Positions 45,250 to 53,391 of a stretch of DNA of 59,418 nucleotides are shown here, piece after piece. The notes below the pieces were generated by a model that was not told where the DNA came from, ran no database searches, and worked only from the letters and a program-made list of their open reading frames with translations. A program made the translations under genes and the position numbers. Source of the DNA: Desulfobulbaceae bacterium (GTDB lineage: Bacteria > Desulfobacterota > Desulfobulbia > Desulfobulbales > Desulfocapsaceae); contig JALSMA010000022.1 of the NCBI GenBank assembly GCA_026988015.1, forward strand, positions 1 to 59,418, given 5' to 3'. The stretch's first letter is position 1, and each line of letters opens with the position of its first letter.

Positions 45250-46845
45250 ATGGAAAGTTATCTGAAAAACAAGAATATACTCTGCGTTGATGATGAGCCC
45301 GGTGTTCTTGATGCTTACAGAACTATCCTGGGAGAAGATGGGGATCAGGGGATGTCCATACGGGATAGATTGTCAGCCAGACGACGGCGTGGCGGTGTGG
45401 ACATCAAAGAAGATCCTTCTAAGCTGGAAATGATACAGAGTCAGCCGTCTTTTCGTGTTTTAACTGCATCCAGTGGTGAAGAAGCGTTGGAGATTGTTCA
45501 GCATGAAATAAGTCGTGGCAGGAAAATTGCTGTCGGGTTCTTCGATATGCTGATGCCTGGAGGTATTGACGGTCAGGAGACAATCTCCCGGATTCGGGAA
45601 CTTGACAGCCAGATACTCTGTGCCGTGGTAACTGCTTACACCGACCGCAGTACCATGCAGATCGGAAAAATATTTGAAAACCAGGAAGACTGGTTATACT
45701 TTAATAAACCTTTTACCATGGGTGAGCTCTCCCAGTCTGCCCTTCACCTGGTCTCTGCGTGGAACCGCAGGCGTCGTGAAGAGGCCTTGGTCAGTCAACT
45801 CGAAGCAGTACGGGAAGATCTTTTTGGTATTTTGAACTTTGTCCATGATCTGAACAAAGTACCTCCCATGTTGCTGGAGCCGCTGCTGAGAGGTGTTTTA
45901 GACCATTTTTTAAGGCTGCTTGATGGGCGTGATGGTTTTGTTCAGCTTGGTGATCCTCACCATAGCGAGCTGATAATCGGAGCAGGCTGTTTTGGACAAA
46001 TCAGCGTTGATACAATTTCATCCATGAGAGTCCAGTGGGATTTTGCTGGAAAGTCAATGCATTCTCGTTCCCCCATGCTCCAGGGAGACATGGCTGCGGC
46101 TCCTCTGCAGGTTGGAAATGTCATTCAGGGTGTTATCTTTGCTCAGCGAAGCGGTGGGGTACAGCAGGATCTTAGAATGTTGGAAATGTTTGCAAGCCAG
46201 GCAGTGAACATGATCCGGAATTCCCAGATGTATCAAGAGCTGCACAATACAAATGTTCAGCTCACCTCCACCCTTGATAAACTGCAGCAGACTACTGGAC
46301 AGCTTGTACAGTCAGAAGAGCTTCGTACTCAGTACGAAAAGCTTACCTACTATGATGGCCTCACCAGTCTTCCAAACAGGCGCTACCTAGAAGTGTATTT
46401 TACCCAGACCTTGTCCCACTGCTTACGTCAGCAACATTCCATTGCCTGTTTGATGATTGATGTGGATAATTTTAAAGTTATTAATGATACCCTGGGGCAC
46501 ACAATGGGTGATCTGATTCTTCAGGAAATAGGAAAGGTTTTGAGTGAAGATAAGCGTGGTCATGAATTTATCAGTCGCTACGGCGGGGAAGAATTTGTCA
46601 TGTTACTCGAAGATATCTCACCGGAAAATGCGATGAAAGTAGCGCAGCGAATTCGTGGTGAGGTTGAAGGTCATACTTTTAATGCTAAAGGGGAATCTCT
46701 GAAAGTGACTATCAGCATAGGCGTTGCGGTTCTGACGCCCACGATGACGACTACTCTCACTGAAATTATAGATAAAGCTGACAGTGCTCTTTATGAAGCC
46801 AAAAATAGTGGTAAAAATTGCTGTGTTCTGGCTTCCGTAGAGTAA
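45250..46845 (+). CDS. REC-GAF-GGDEF response regulator/diguanylate cyclase
   Basis: A 531-residue protein. The N-terminal receiver has the usual acidic pair (CVDDEPG) and phosphoacceptor D99 (VGFFDMLMPGG). It carries an insertion of about 38 residues between the first helix and second strand, with a basic patch (SARRRRGG). A GAF-like region spans about 205-320, then a coiled coil, then GGDEF (about 365-531) with an active GGEEF at 445-449. No RxxD inhibitory site precedes it. It should make c-di-GMP in response to phosphorylation. The ATG at 45250 is preferred to a GTG at 45202. It begins 52 bases after the hybrid kinase, the likely partner. Confidence 0.88.
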   Translation: MESYLKNKNILCVDDEPGVLDAYRTILGEDGDQGMSIRDRLSARRRRGGVDIKEDPSKLEMIQSQPSFRVLTASSGEEALEIVQHEISRGRKIAVGFFDMLMPGGIDGQETISRIRELDSQILCAVVTAYTDRSTMQIGKIFENQEDWLYFNKPFTMGELSQSALHLVSAWNRRRREEALVSQLEAVREDLFGILNFVHDLNKVPPMLLEPLLRGVLDHFLRLLDGRDGFVQLGDPHHSELIIGAGCFGQISVDTISSMRVQWDFAGKSMHSRSPMLQGDMAAAPLQVGNVIQGVIFAQRSGGVQQDLRMLEMFASQAVNMIRNSQMYQELHNTNVQLTSTLDKLQQTTGQLVQSEELRTQYEKLTYYDGLTSLPNRRYLEVYFTQTLSHCLRQQHSIACLMIDVDNFKVINDTLGHTMGDLILQEIGKVLSEDKRGHEFISRYGGEEFVMLLEDISPENAMKVAQRIRGEVEGHTFNAKGESLKVTISIGVAVLTPTMTTTLTEIIDKADSALYEAKNSGKNCCVLASVE

Positions 46846-46884
46846 CTCAATGTAATTGAAATGTTTTCCCTTATGGAGGAGCGT

Positions 46885-47607
46885 ATGAAGTTTACCGGTC
46901 ACTATTTTGTTTTTGTCTTCTGTTTGTTGTTCGTGAGTTTTTTTCTTGTAGAGAACCTCAGTGCTGAAGAGGAAGAAGGTGAAGGGATAGCCGAGATCGT
47001 AGAACGCTCTAATATGGTACCTGAACTCCAAAAAACTGTGATAGAACTTTTTTATCATCTCCACCTTCTGGAAAACAGCTTTCGAGATGAACAGTGGCAG
47101 GAAGCAGCCCTTGAAGTATCTAAAATCGATATCTTTTATAATAAAATCCTGCAATTCAGTGAAGAGCAGGACGCCCCTGTGTCGCTTGCGCATCTGCAGT
47201 CTTTTGAATTTTCCCTGGTGGAAATTAACAGGGGAGTCAGGCTGCAGGATCGGAAACTCGTGGAAATGCGTTTTCTTGAACTGCAGCCGGAACTGTTTGA
47301 TATTCTTGATATATTTGCCACCGTTCCTCTTCGCTTAACTGCGAGTCGCTATTATATTGACCTAGCTTTGGCTGCTCTTGAGCAGGGACGTTTTGATGTG
47401 GCTCTTGATGAGTTGGGTGAGATTTCAGAGTACCTGGAGCAGATGGCAGGAACTGTCAACTCAAGGAGCTTGGAAATAACAGCACTGGAGGGGCAGATCA
47501 CAGAAGCCCGTAAGTTCCTGAAAGGGCAAGCACCAGAGAGCCGTGAGGCACTTACAGGTATTCGCCGGTCTCTGGAAACATTGTACCAGGAATTTTCTTT
47601 GAATTAA
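46885..47607 (+). CDS. Secreted helical protein of unknown function
   Basis: A 240-residue protein with a signal peptide (MKFTGHYFVFVFCLLFVSFFLVENLSA, given here only in part: FCLLFVSFF core, cleavage after LSA). An acidic stretch EEEEGEG follows, then an all-helical body with TPR-like helix pairs (for example RYYIDLALAALEQGRFDVAL near 160-180). No catalytic motif or cysteine pair is seen. The ATG has GGAGGAG immediately upstream. It lies between the diguanylate cyclase and a periplasm-sensing kinase that starts 11 bases after its stop. It could be a periplasmic partner or ligand-binding subunit of one of these kinases; this is inference from position. Confidence 0.75.
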   Translation: MKFTGHYFVFVFCLLFVSFFLVENLSAEEEEGEGIAEIVERSNMVPELQKTVIELFYHLHLLENSFRDEQWQEAALEVSKIDIFYNKILQFSEEQDAPVSLAHLQSFEFSLVEINRGVRLQDRKLVEMRFLELQPELFDILDIFATVPLRLTASRYYIDLALAALEQGRFDVALDELGEISEYLEQMAGTVNSRSLEITALEGQITEARKFLKGQAPESREALTGIRRSLETLYQEFSLN

Positions 47608-47618
47608 CCGGAACGCCG

Positions 47619-49715
47619 TTGACAACGACATATCGCTTACGCAACAAACTTTTCATCCTGTCAGCTATTGTTTTCCTACTGTTTGTTATCCTGAATGGCA
47701 CAGCAGCTTTGACAACATCAGCAAGGCTTGAGAGGTACCTGCGTCACCGCTCTGAGATTGAATTACTTCAGGATGCGGCGGAGGTTAATCGCCAATTGGA
47801 AAGCAATGTCTTTCAGAAACAGCAACTGCTCAATCTGCTAGTTGAAAACGTCAATTTGGCTATTGCCATTAAACGTCACCGCTATACTCTCCTTGAGGAA
47901 CTCTTTGAGTCTTGGAAGAACTTCAGTGGTTTCCTGGAGTTTGTATTGTTAAATGGAGATGGAAAGCGAATAGCTGCTGGAAGCCGTGACCGTGGTAGTG
48001 ATATTTCCATGTCCTCATGGTATCGCGATGTTATGGAACATGGGGTATCCAGGATATATTACGAGGCAGGAGCAGACGGTAACCAGCGCGCTGTGTTCTG
48101 GATTATGGCACCTTTTGATGTTCGCTCGAATCGCCATACCTTGATAGCCAAAATAAAATGGCAGAGTATTGTCTCTTTTCTGGATCAGGCTATGCGGGTT
48201 CAGTTGCAGAACAGGGAAAAATTTTATCTTATCCTCGATGACAACTATAACCTTCTCTATCTCCCCCCCTTTCTTCAGGATATGCAGGATTACATAAAGG
48301 ATAGTCTCCCTCATGGTACCCTTGCTGCTGCTGCCAAAGATGTAACTGGAAATCTCCACAGCCTCTATTTTATCGATCAGAATAACTGTGCAGGGTATGT
48401 TCGATCTGAGAACTTTTCATGGCTGGTGCTTTCCCTTCGGAACGAGGAAGAGAACAGGAGTGCCATAACCCGGATATACTGGAGTTCGCTGCGTATTAAT
48501 TTACTGATACTGTTTGTGGGGCTGGTAATCTTTTCTCTTTTGATTTGGAAACTGGTCTCTCCTCTGAGGCAGCTGATAGCTGTTACCAGTGAGATGGTAA
48601 GGGGGACGTATCCCGATAAGATAACAGTTCCTGAGGATCGGGAGATTCGCCAGATTGTTGAATCCATCAACCTTATGATTACAAAAGTACGCCAGCAGAA
48701 ATCCGAGGTGGATCTTCTTTATGAACAGGAAAAAAAAGCCTCAAAAAATCTCAGTATCGCCAATGAACTACTTGCCCGGAAGTCTGATGAGTTGAATATG
48801 AAAAATAAGGAGGCTCAGCTGGCTTTTGATAAGTTGCAGATGCTTCAGGAGGATCTGCTGAAGGCTGAACGGCTCACGGCTGTCGGTGAAACCTCTGGGC
48901 GAGTTGCCCATGAGGTACTGAATCCGATAACAGCGATTCTGTTCAGGGTGGAACGGAATCTTGCAAAAAATCCAACAATGGTGGATTCATTGAAGGGGCT
49001 CCGAGAGATCCTTGCCGACTGGCAACGTGAGCTGAAACAGGGTACCCTGGCGGACTATTTTTCCTTAAAAAACGAAAATGGGTTATCATACGGAGAAGAG
49101 GATCTGCGCATTCTGTTAGAAATGTTAGAGGGGTTTCAAATTCTTAATGATCGTCATTATGGAGACTTTCATTTCATTTTTAAACAGATACAGAGGGTTA
49201 TTAAAATCATCAATACGCTGCGAGAAGCGATCTTGACGACTCGTTCTGTCAGTCGTTTTCAGTGCTCAGTCCCTCTGCATGAGGCCATTGAGCTGTTGCG
49301 GGATCCTCTGCAGAAAAAAAATATTGTGGTGCACAGGAATATTTCGGAGGAGGCGCAGGATATTGAGGCAGATCTCACTGAAATGATACAGGTGTTCACC
49401 AATCTTTTACGAAATGCCATGCAGAGTGTGGAACAGAAAGAACAGGACAGGTCAATCGTTGTTGGTATTACAAAGGGAAGTGGCAATAATATAGAAATTC
49501 GTATTTCCGATAATGGTGTTGGGGTTCCTCATAATCTCAAAAGGAACATTTTTGAGTATCATTTTACCACGAAAGATCCAGGTGAAGGTACAGGACTGGG
49601 GCTTGGTATCAGCAGAAAAATCATACGATCTTATGGCGGAGAACTGAGCCTGGAGGAAAGTTGCGACGGGGAAGGATGTACCTTTCTGGTGAGTCTCCCT
49701 GCAGTAGAGAGCTAG
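47619..49715 (+). CDS. Membrane sensor histidine kinase with extended DHp domain
   Basis: A 698-residue kinase. TM1 is at about 10-30, the periplasmic Cache-like sensor at 31-290, TM2 at about 292-313, HAMP at about 312-362 and a coiled coil at about 363-415. H431 is in VAHEVLNPI. About 80 residues that are not typical of HisKA are inserted between the two DHp helices (about 455-540). The HATPase has TNLLRNAM, ISDNGVGVP and GTGLGLGISRKI. The start is TTG at 47619, 11 bases after the previous stop, because the only later ATG would cut off the first membrane helix. No receiver domain. Likely acts with the following kinase and activator. Confidence 0.87.
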   Translation: MTTTYRLRNKLFILSAIVFLLFVILNGTAALTTSARLERYLRHRSEIELLQDAAEVNRQLESNVFQKQQLLNLLVENVNLAIAIKRHRYTLLEELFESWKNFSGFLEFVLLNGDGKRIAAGSRDRGSDISMSSWYRDVMEHGVSRIYYEAGADGNQRAVFWIMAPFDVRSNRHTLIAKIKWQSIVSFLDQAMRVQLQNREKFYLILDDNYNLLYLPPFLQDMQDYIKDSLPHGTLAAAAKDVTGNLHSLYFIDQNNCAGYVRSENFSWLVLSLRNEEENRSAITRIYWSSLRINLLILFVGLVIFSLLIWKLVSPLRQLIAVTSEMVRGTYPDKITVPEDREIRQIVESINLMITKVRQQKSEVDLLYEQEKKASKNLSIANELLARKSDELNMKNKEAQLAFDKLQMLQEDLLKAERLTAVGETSGRVAHEVLNPITAILFRVERNLAKNPTMVDSLKGLREILADWQRELKQGTLADYFSLKNENGLSYGEEDLRILLEMLEGFQILNDRHYGDFHFIFKQIQRVIKIINTLREAILTTRSVSRFQCSVPLHEAIELLRDPLQKKNIVVHRNISEEAQDIEADLTEMIQVFTNLLRNAMQSVEQKEQDRSIVVGITKGSGNNIEIRISDNGVGVPHNLKRNIFEYHFTTKDPGEGTGLGLGISRKIIRSYGGELSLEESCDGEGCTFLVSLPAVES

Positions 49716-49753
49716 AGAGCAAGAATGATTAAATCATGTGATTGTAAAGACGT

Positions 49754-51220
49754 ATGAAGATATCCACCCGGCTGTTTCTTTATATCTCAAGTCTTCTGAT
49801 CTTGACTTCCATCGGTTTTGGCTACCTGTCCGTACGGGATGAACGCCTGCATCTGGTGGAAGCTGTGAAGATGACTGCGCGGACACTTGGCAGAACATTG
49901 GCTGCCACGTTTAAATATTATCATGTGGATGATCAACATCAGCGTCTTGGGGAGCTGGTCCATGCGGTGCTGCCCCATGACGATCATATTCAGAATCTCT
50001 TGCTGAACATATACGACCGCAATGGTCGACGCATCAACCTCAACTTTGAGCATGGCACAGACAGACAGAGTCTTATACGCGGGCGCGAACTTGGGGAATC
50101 TTTTCCCGGTGAACGTGAGCAGATAATAAAAAATGGGGCCCATGAATATTTTTCAGTGGCCAGTCCTATCATGAATAGTTATGGCGAGTTTCAGGGGACG
50201 GTTGAGGTACTGCTGTCACTGGACAGCGTAAATAATACCCTGGCCGCCCTGATGCGTAAATTCATTGCTTTTATTCTCCTTACATCGCTGCTCCTCGGGG
50301 TGCTGATCTATCTGGTCAGTCGTTGGAGTATCAGTCTGCCTATTTCCAGGTTGAAAGAGGCATCAGAAAAACTGGGGCATGGAGATCTTCGGCTGAGAAT
50401 CCAGAAAAGCGGAGTAACAGAGCTTGATGATCTTATTGAGGAGTTCAACCGTATGGCGTTCAATATTGAACGTCAGAACAGCAAAAGAGATGCGCTGTTT
50501 CAGGAAAAGATCAGCCTTGAAAGAGGACTCAGGCACCAGGATAAACTTGCCTCCATCGGGCAGCTTGCCAGTGGTCTTGCCCATGAAATCGGTACTCCAC
50601 TGAATGTTATCAGTGGACGGGCTGAACATATTTTACAGCAGGCGGATGGTGAACATCCCGACGCCAGGAACCTTAAAATCATTATCAGACAGGCAGAGCG
50701 CATTACAAAAACAATGCAGCAGATGCTTGCTTTTTCCAGGAAGCCCACAGCGCAGTTTAAGCAGGTTTCTCCTAGAAAGATCATTGATGATGCTTTTTCC
50801 CTATGTCAATTGAAGAGGCGGAAAGGCTCTCCGCAAATTGAGTTGATAACTGAGCATTCAAATCAATATTTTATGGCCGATGAGGATGGGCTGCGTCAAC
50901 TCTTTGTGAATCTGATGCTTAACTCCTTTCAAGCGATGTCAGATGGAGGGCAGATTCGGATCAGAATGGAACATGATAATGATGGTCGGGATGAAATTGT
51001 CATTGTCTATGAAGATAACGGACCAGGCATCGCGTCAGAACTGCATAGCAGACTCTTTGACCCTTTTTTTACCACAAAAGAGATAGGGGAAGGCACTGGT
51101 CTTGGTCTTTACATGGTGGCAAACATAGTCCAGGAACACCAAGGAAGTATTCTGCTGGATGGTGAGTTCAGGGGTGGGGCCCGTTTTATTATCCGTCTGC
51201 CTGGTGGTTCCGGGCGATGA
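49754..51220 (+). CDS. NtrB/ZraS-like sensor histidine kinase
   Basis: A 488-residue kinase. TM1 is at about 7-24 and a small periplasmic sensor spans 25-165. TM2 (about 170-190) is followed by HAMP (about 190-240), HisKA with H277 in ASGLAHEIGTPLNVI, and the HATPase with NLMLNSFQAM, YEDNGPGI and GEGTGLGLYMV. It is directly upstream of an NtrC-type activator, its probable partner. Such pairs (for example ZraSR) respond to envelope or metal stress; the signal here is unknown. Confidence 0.9.
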   Translation: MKISTRLFLYISSLLILTSIGFGYLSVRDERLHLVEAVKMTARTLGRTLAATFKYYHVDDQHQRLGELVHAVLPHDDHIQNLLLNIYDRNGRRINLNFEHGTDRQSLIRGRELGESFPGEREQIIKNGAHEYFSVASPIMNSYGEFQGTVEVLLSLDSVNNTLAALMRKFIAFILLTSLLLGVLIYLVSRWSISLPISRLKEASEKLGHGDLRLRIQKSGVTELDDLIEEFNRMAFNIERQNSKRDALFQEKISLERGLRHQDKLASIGQLASGLAHEIGTPLNVISGRAEHILQQADGEHPDARNLKIIIRQAERITKTMQQMLAFSRKPTAQFKQVSPRKIIDDAFSLCQLKRRKGSPQIELITEHSNQYFMADEDGLRQLFVNLMLNSFQAMSDGGQIRIRMEHDNDGRDEIVIVYEDNGPGIASELHSRLFDPFFTTKEIGEGTGLGLYMVANIVQEHQGSILLDGEFRGGARFIIRLPGGSGR

Positions 51221-51269
51221 TGGTGAAGAGGCGTGAAGATGGTGGGATTGTCAGATATCCGGGAATTGG

Positions 51270-52625
51270 ATGAGTGATTGTAACGGAATAGATATCCTTG
51301 TGGTTGAAGACGATCAGGACATGAGGGAGCTTGTCAGGGAGGTACTTACTGAACATGGCCATCGTGTCACCACGGCGGTGAATGGTAAGGATGCGTTGTG
51401 TGCCCTTGAAGAAAAGGTGTTCCCGGTGGTTGTTTCGGATATGAAAATGCCGGTGATGACAGGTGAACGGTTGCTTGGTGAGATCAATGCAAGATTAGAA
51501 GTGAAACCTTTTGTTATACTTATCACAGCATTTGGTGATATTGAAGAGGCGCTGCAGCTGATTAAAAAGGGAGCTTATGATTATATCATCAAGCCCTTCA
51601 AAATGGAACAGTTGCTGATTGCCGTGAACAAGGCTGCGGCTGAACTCGTAATGCGACTGAGAATTGAAGAGCTGGAACAGATTAATCGCAGCTGTATTAA
51701 ACACCATGGATTGGTCGGGAAAAGCCCTGCGATGTCTAAACTCTTCGATTTTATAAATCGGATAGCTGATTCTCCCGGAAATGTTCTGCTTCAAGGAGAA
51801 ACGGGGACAGGGAAAGAGCTTATCGCCCATGCCATTCATCAGGCCTCCAGCAAAAGAGATGCACCTTTTGTGCCGGTAAACTGTGCTGCTATCCCGGAAG
51901 GTCTTCTTGAAAGTGAGTTGTTTGGTCATGTCAAGGGCGCCTTCACCGATGCTGCGGCGTCTAAAACCGGACTTTTTGTTGAAGCAGCCGGGGGGAGTAT
52001 TTTACTGGATGAGATTGCGGAAATGCCCCTTGCGGTGCAGGCTAAAATACTTCGAGTGTTGCAGGATAAAGAAGTCCGCCCGGTGGGTTCTAATGTGTCT
52101 GTACCCGTGGATACCCGAGTTATTGCGGCAAGTAATAAAAACTTGAAAGAGGAAGTCGCTGCTGGAAGCTTCCGGGAGGATCTTTATTACAGGCTCAATA
52201 TCTTTAAGATTGAGATTCCTCCCCTTCGTGAACGGAGAGAAGATATTCCACTGCTTATCAGTGAGTTCCTGGGCGCCCATGAGCAACGTGGTATTAGGGC
52301 GGAGGTTGCAAGGGAAGTGCTGCAATTCTTCCTTGATTACCCGTGGCCTGGGAATATCAGAGAGCTTGAAAATGTAATAGAGCGTTGTGTTTTCCTTGCC
52401 GATAAAGGGGTGATAACCCTTCGGGACCTGCCAGATGATATGCTTGAGAGCTGTCGTATTACAGAGGAGATAGGGTTTGGTACGGTAAAGCCACTGGCAG
52501 AGTTGGAATTGGAGTATGTCCGTTATGTGCTCGAGAAATGTCAGGGTAACAAAAAAAAGGCGGCAAGTCTCCTTGGCATTAACCGTAAAACTATCCATCG
52601 CAGGCTGAAAGGCCTGAAAGACTGA
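51270..52625 (+). CDS. NtrC-family sigma-54-dependent response regulator
   Basis: A 451-residue activator of standard NtrC layout. REC has acidic pocket residues near 13-15 and phosphoacceptor D57 (VVVSDMKMP). The AAA+ domain (about 145-375) has Walker A GETGTGKE near 176, a GAFTDA loop at 223-228 (the sigma-54 contact GAFTGA with G to D) and Walker B GGSILLDEIAEMP near 240. The C-terminal Fis-type helix-turn-helix is GNKKKAASLLGINRKTIHRRLKGL, quoted here in part. It activates transcription from -24/-12 promoters when phosphorylated. A perfect sigma-54 promoter lies 185 bases past its stop, before the ccm operon. Confidence 0.94.
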   Translation: MSDCNGIDILVVEDDQDMRELVREVLTEHGHRVTTAVNGKDALCALEEKVFPVVVSDMKMPVMTGERLLGEINARLEVKPFVILITAFGDIEEALQLIKKGAYDYIIKPFKMEQLLIAVNKAAAELVMRLRIEELEQINRSCIKHHGLVGKSPAMSKLFDFINRIADSPGNVLLQGETGTGKELIAHAIHQASSKRDAPFVPVNCAAIPEGLLESELFGHVKGAFTDAAASKTGLFVEAAGGSILLDEIAEMPLAVQAKILRVLQDKEVRPVGSNVSVPVDTRVIAASNKNLKEEVAAGSFREDLYYRLNIFKIEIPPLRERREDIPLLISEFLGAHEQRGIRAEVAREVLQFFLDYPWPGNIRELENVIERCVFLADKGVITLRDLPDDMLESCRITEEIGFGTVKPLAELELEYVRYVLEKCQGNKKKAASLLGINRKTIHRRLKGLKD

Positions 52626-52644
52626 GCGTTACTTTTTCAGATCA

Positions 52645-52690
52645 AGGGACATTTTGTCCCTCTGTGTCCACTATTGTCCCATTCTGCCCT
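52645..52690 (+). promoter_or_regulatory. Phased TGTCC repeats, candidate binding site for the NtrC-type activator
   Basis: A perfect inverted repeat AGGGACA-TTT-TGTCCCT (52645-52661) is followed by TGTCCA at 52665, TGTCCC at 52675 and a weaker TGCCCT at 52685. The right half-sites therefore recur every 10 bases, one helical turn. The set lies about 120-165 bases upstream of the -24 element, the usual distance for an enhancer used by sigma-54 activators. Confidence 0.6.
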
Positions 52691-52809
52691 CGGCTGTTTC
52701 TTTAGTTTTTCTTCTCAGTCCTGCTGTACTTTTTTTGTATCATGTTATTCCCCGGTTCTGCCAAGGTTTTTACAACAATTTTACCGTCACGCCTTTAGAT
52801 GCGTCAGCA

Positions 52810-52825
52810 TGGCATAGCGATTGCT
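52810..52825 (+). promoter_or_regulatory. Sigma-54 (-24/-12) promoter of the ccm operon
   Basis: TGGCATAGCGATTGCT matches the sigma-54 consensus TGGCAYrNNNNTTGCW at every specified position, with GG and GC spaced by 10 bases. The predicted start is near 52836, about 134 bases before the ccmE ATG. Confidence 0.75.
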
Positions 52826-52881
52826 ATCTGCTAATCCTGTAATCACTGTTCTGATTACACGTCATTTTCCCTTTCCTCTTC

Positions 52882-52917
52882 ATTCCCGGTCGGAAGAGTG
52901 CTCTGATGACCGGGAAT
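52882..52917 (+). terminator. Hairpin in the ccm leader (terminator or attenuator-like)
   Basis: A 10-bp perfect stem (ATTCCCGGTC with GACCGGGAAT) and 16-base loop, followed by AATTTTATTG. It lies between the predicted sigma-54 start and ccmE, so besides ending read-through from the activator gene it would be transcribed in the ccm leader. Confidence 0.55.
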
Positions 52918-52969
52918 AATTTTATTGTGACGGGAACATCTCAGAGAAAATCCATGGAAATGAGGTTTC

Positions 52970-53389
52970 ATGAAGAAGCGTTCAAAGAAAACAGGCATTG
53001 CTTTGCTGCTTATCCTGCTAGGTGTGGGAGTACTTATTTTAAAAGGGATTTCAGATACTGGCGTTTATTATCGGACTGTTAGCGAGGTACTTGTTGATAA
53101 CACTCTTCTTGAGGAACGCGGTGTGAGGATAAGCGGAGAGGTCGAGGGGGGAACCATCACCTATGACCAGCAGGAACTGAAACTCAGCTTTTTGGTGCGG
53201 GATCTTGAAGAACCCGAAAAGACAATGAATGTCGTTTACATTGGTGTTAAACCAGATGCTTTTGATGCAGACGTGGAGGTGATTCTTGAAGGGCGCTATG
53301 AGGCTTCGCAGAATACATTTTTCGCCGAAACACTGCTGGCAAAATGTCCTTCAAAGTATGAAGGAAAAACTGAACAGATAGAGGAGTAA
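52970..53389 (+). CDS. ccmE: Cytochrome c maturation protein CcmE, CxxxY variant
   Basis: A 139-residue heme chaperone with one N-terminal membrane helix (about 9-25) and an OB-fold periplasmic domain. CcmE carries heme from CcmC to CcmF/H. The usual heme-binding HxxxY is C126-PSK-Y130 here, so Cys replaces His. This variant is known from sulfate reducers and archaea. It leads the operon 130 bases after the sigma-54 promoter start. The stop is 3 bases before ccmF. Confidence 0.92.
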   Translation: MKKRSKKTGIALLLILLGVGVLILKGISDTGVYYRTVSEVLVDNTLLEERGVRISGEVEGGTITYDQQELKLSFLVRDLEEPEKTMNVVYIGVKPDAFDADVEVILEGRYEASQNTFFAETLLAKCPSKYEGKTEQIEE

Positions 53390-53391
53390 CT

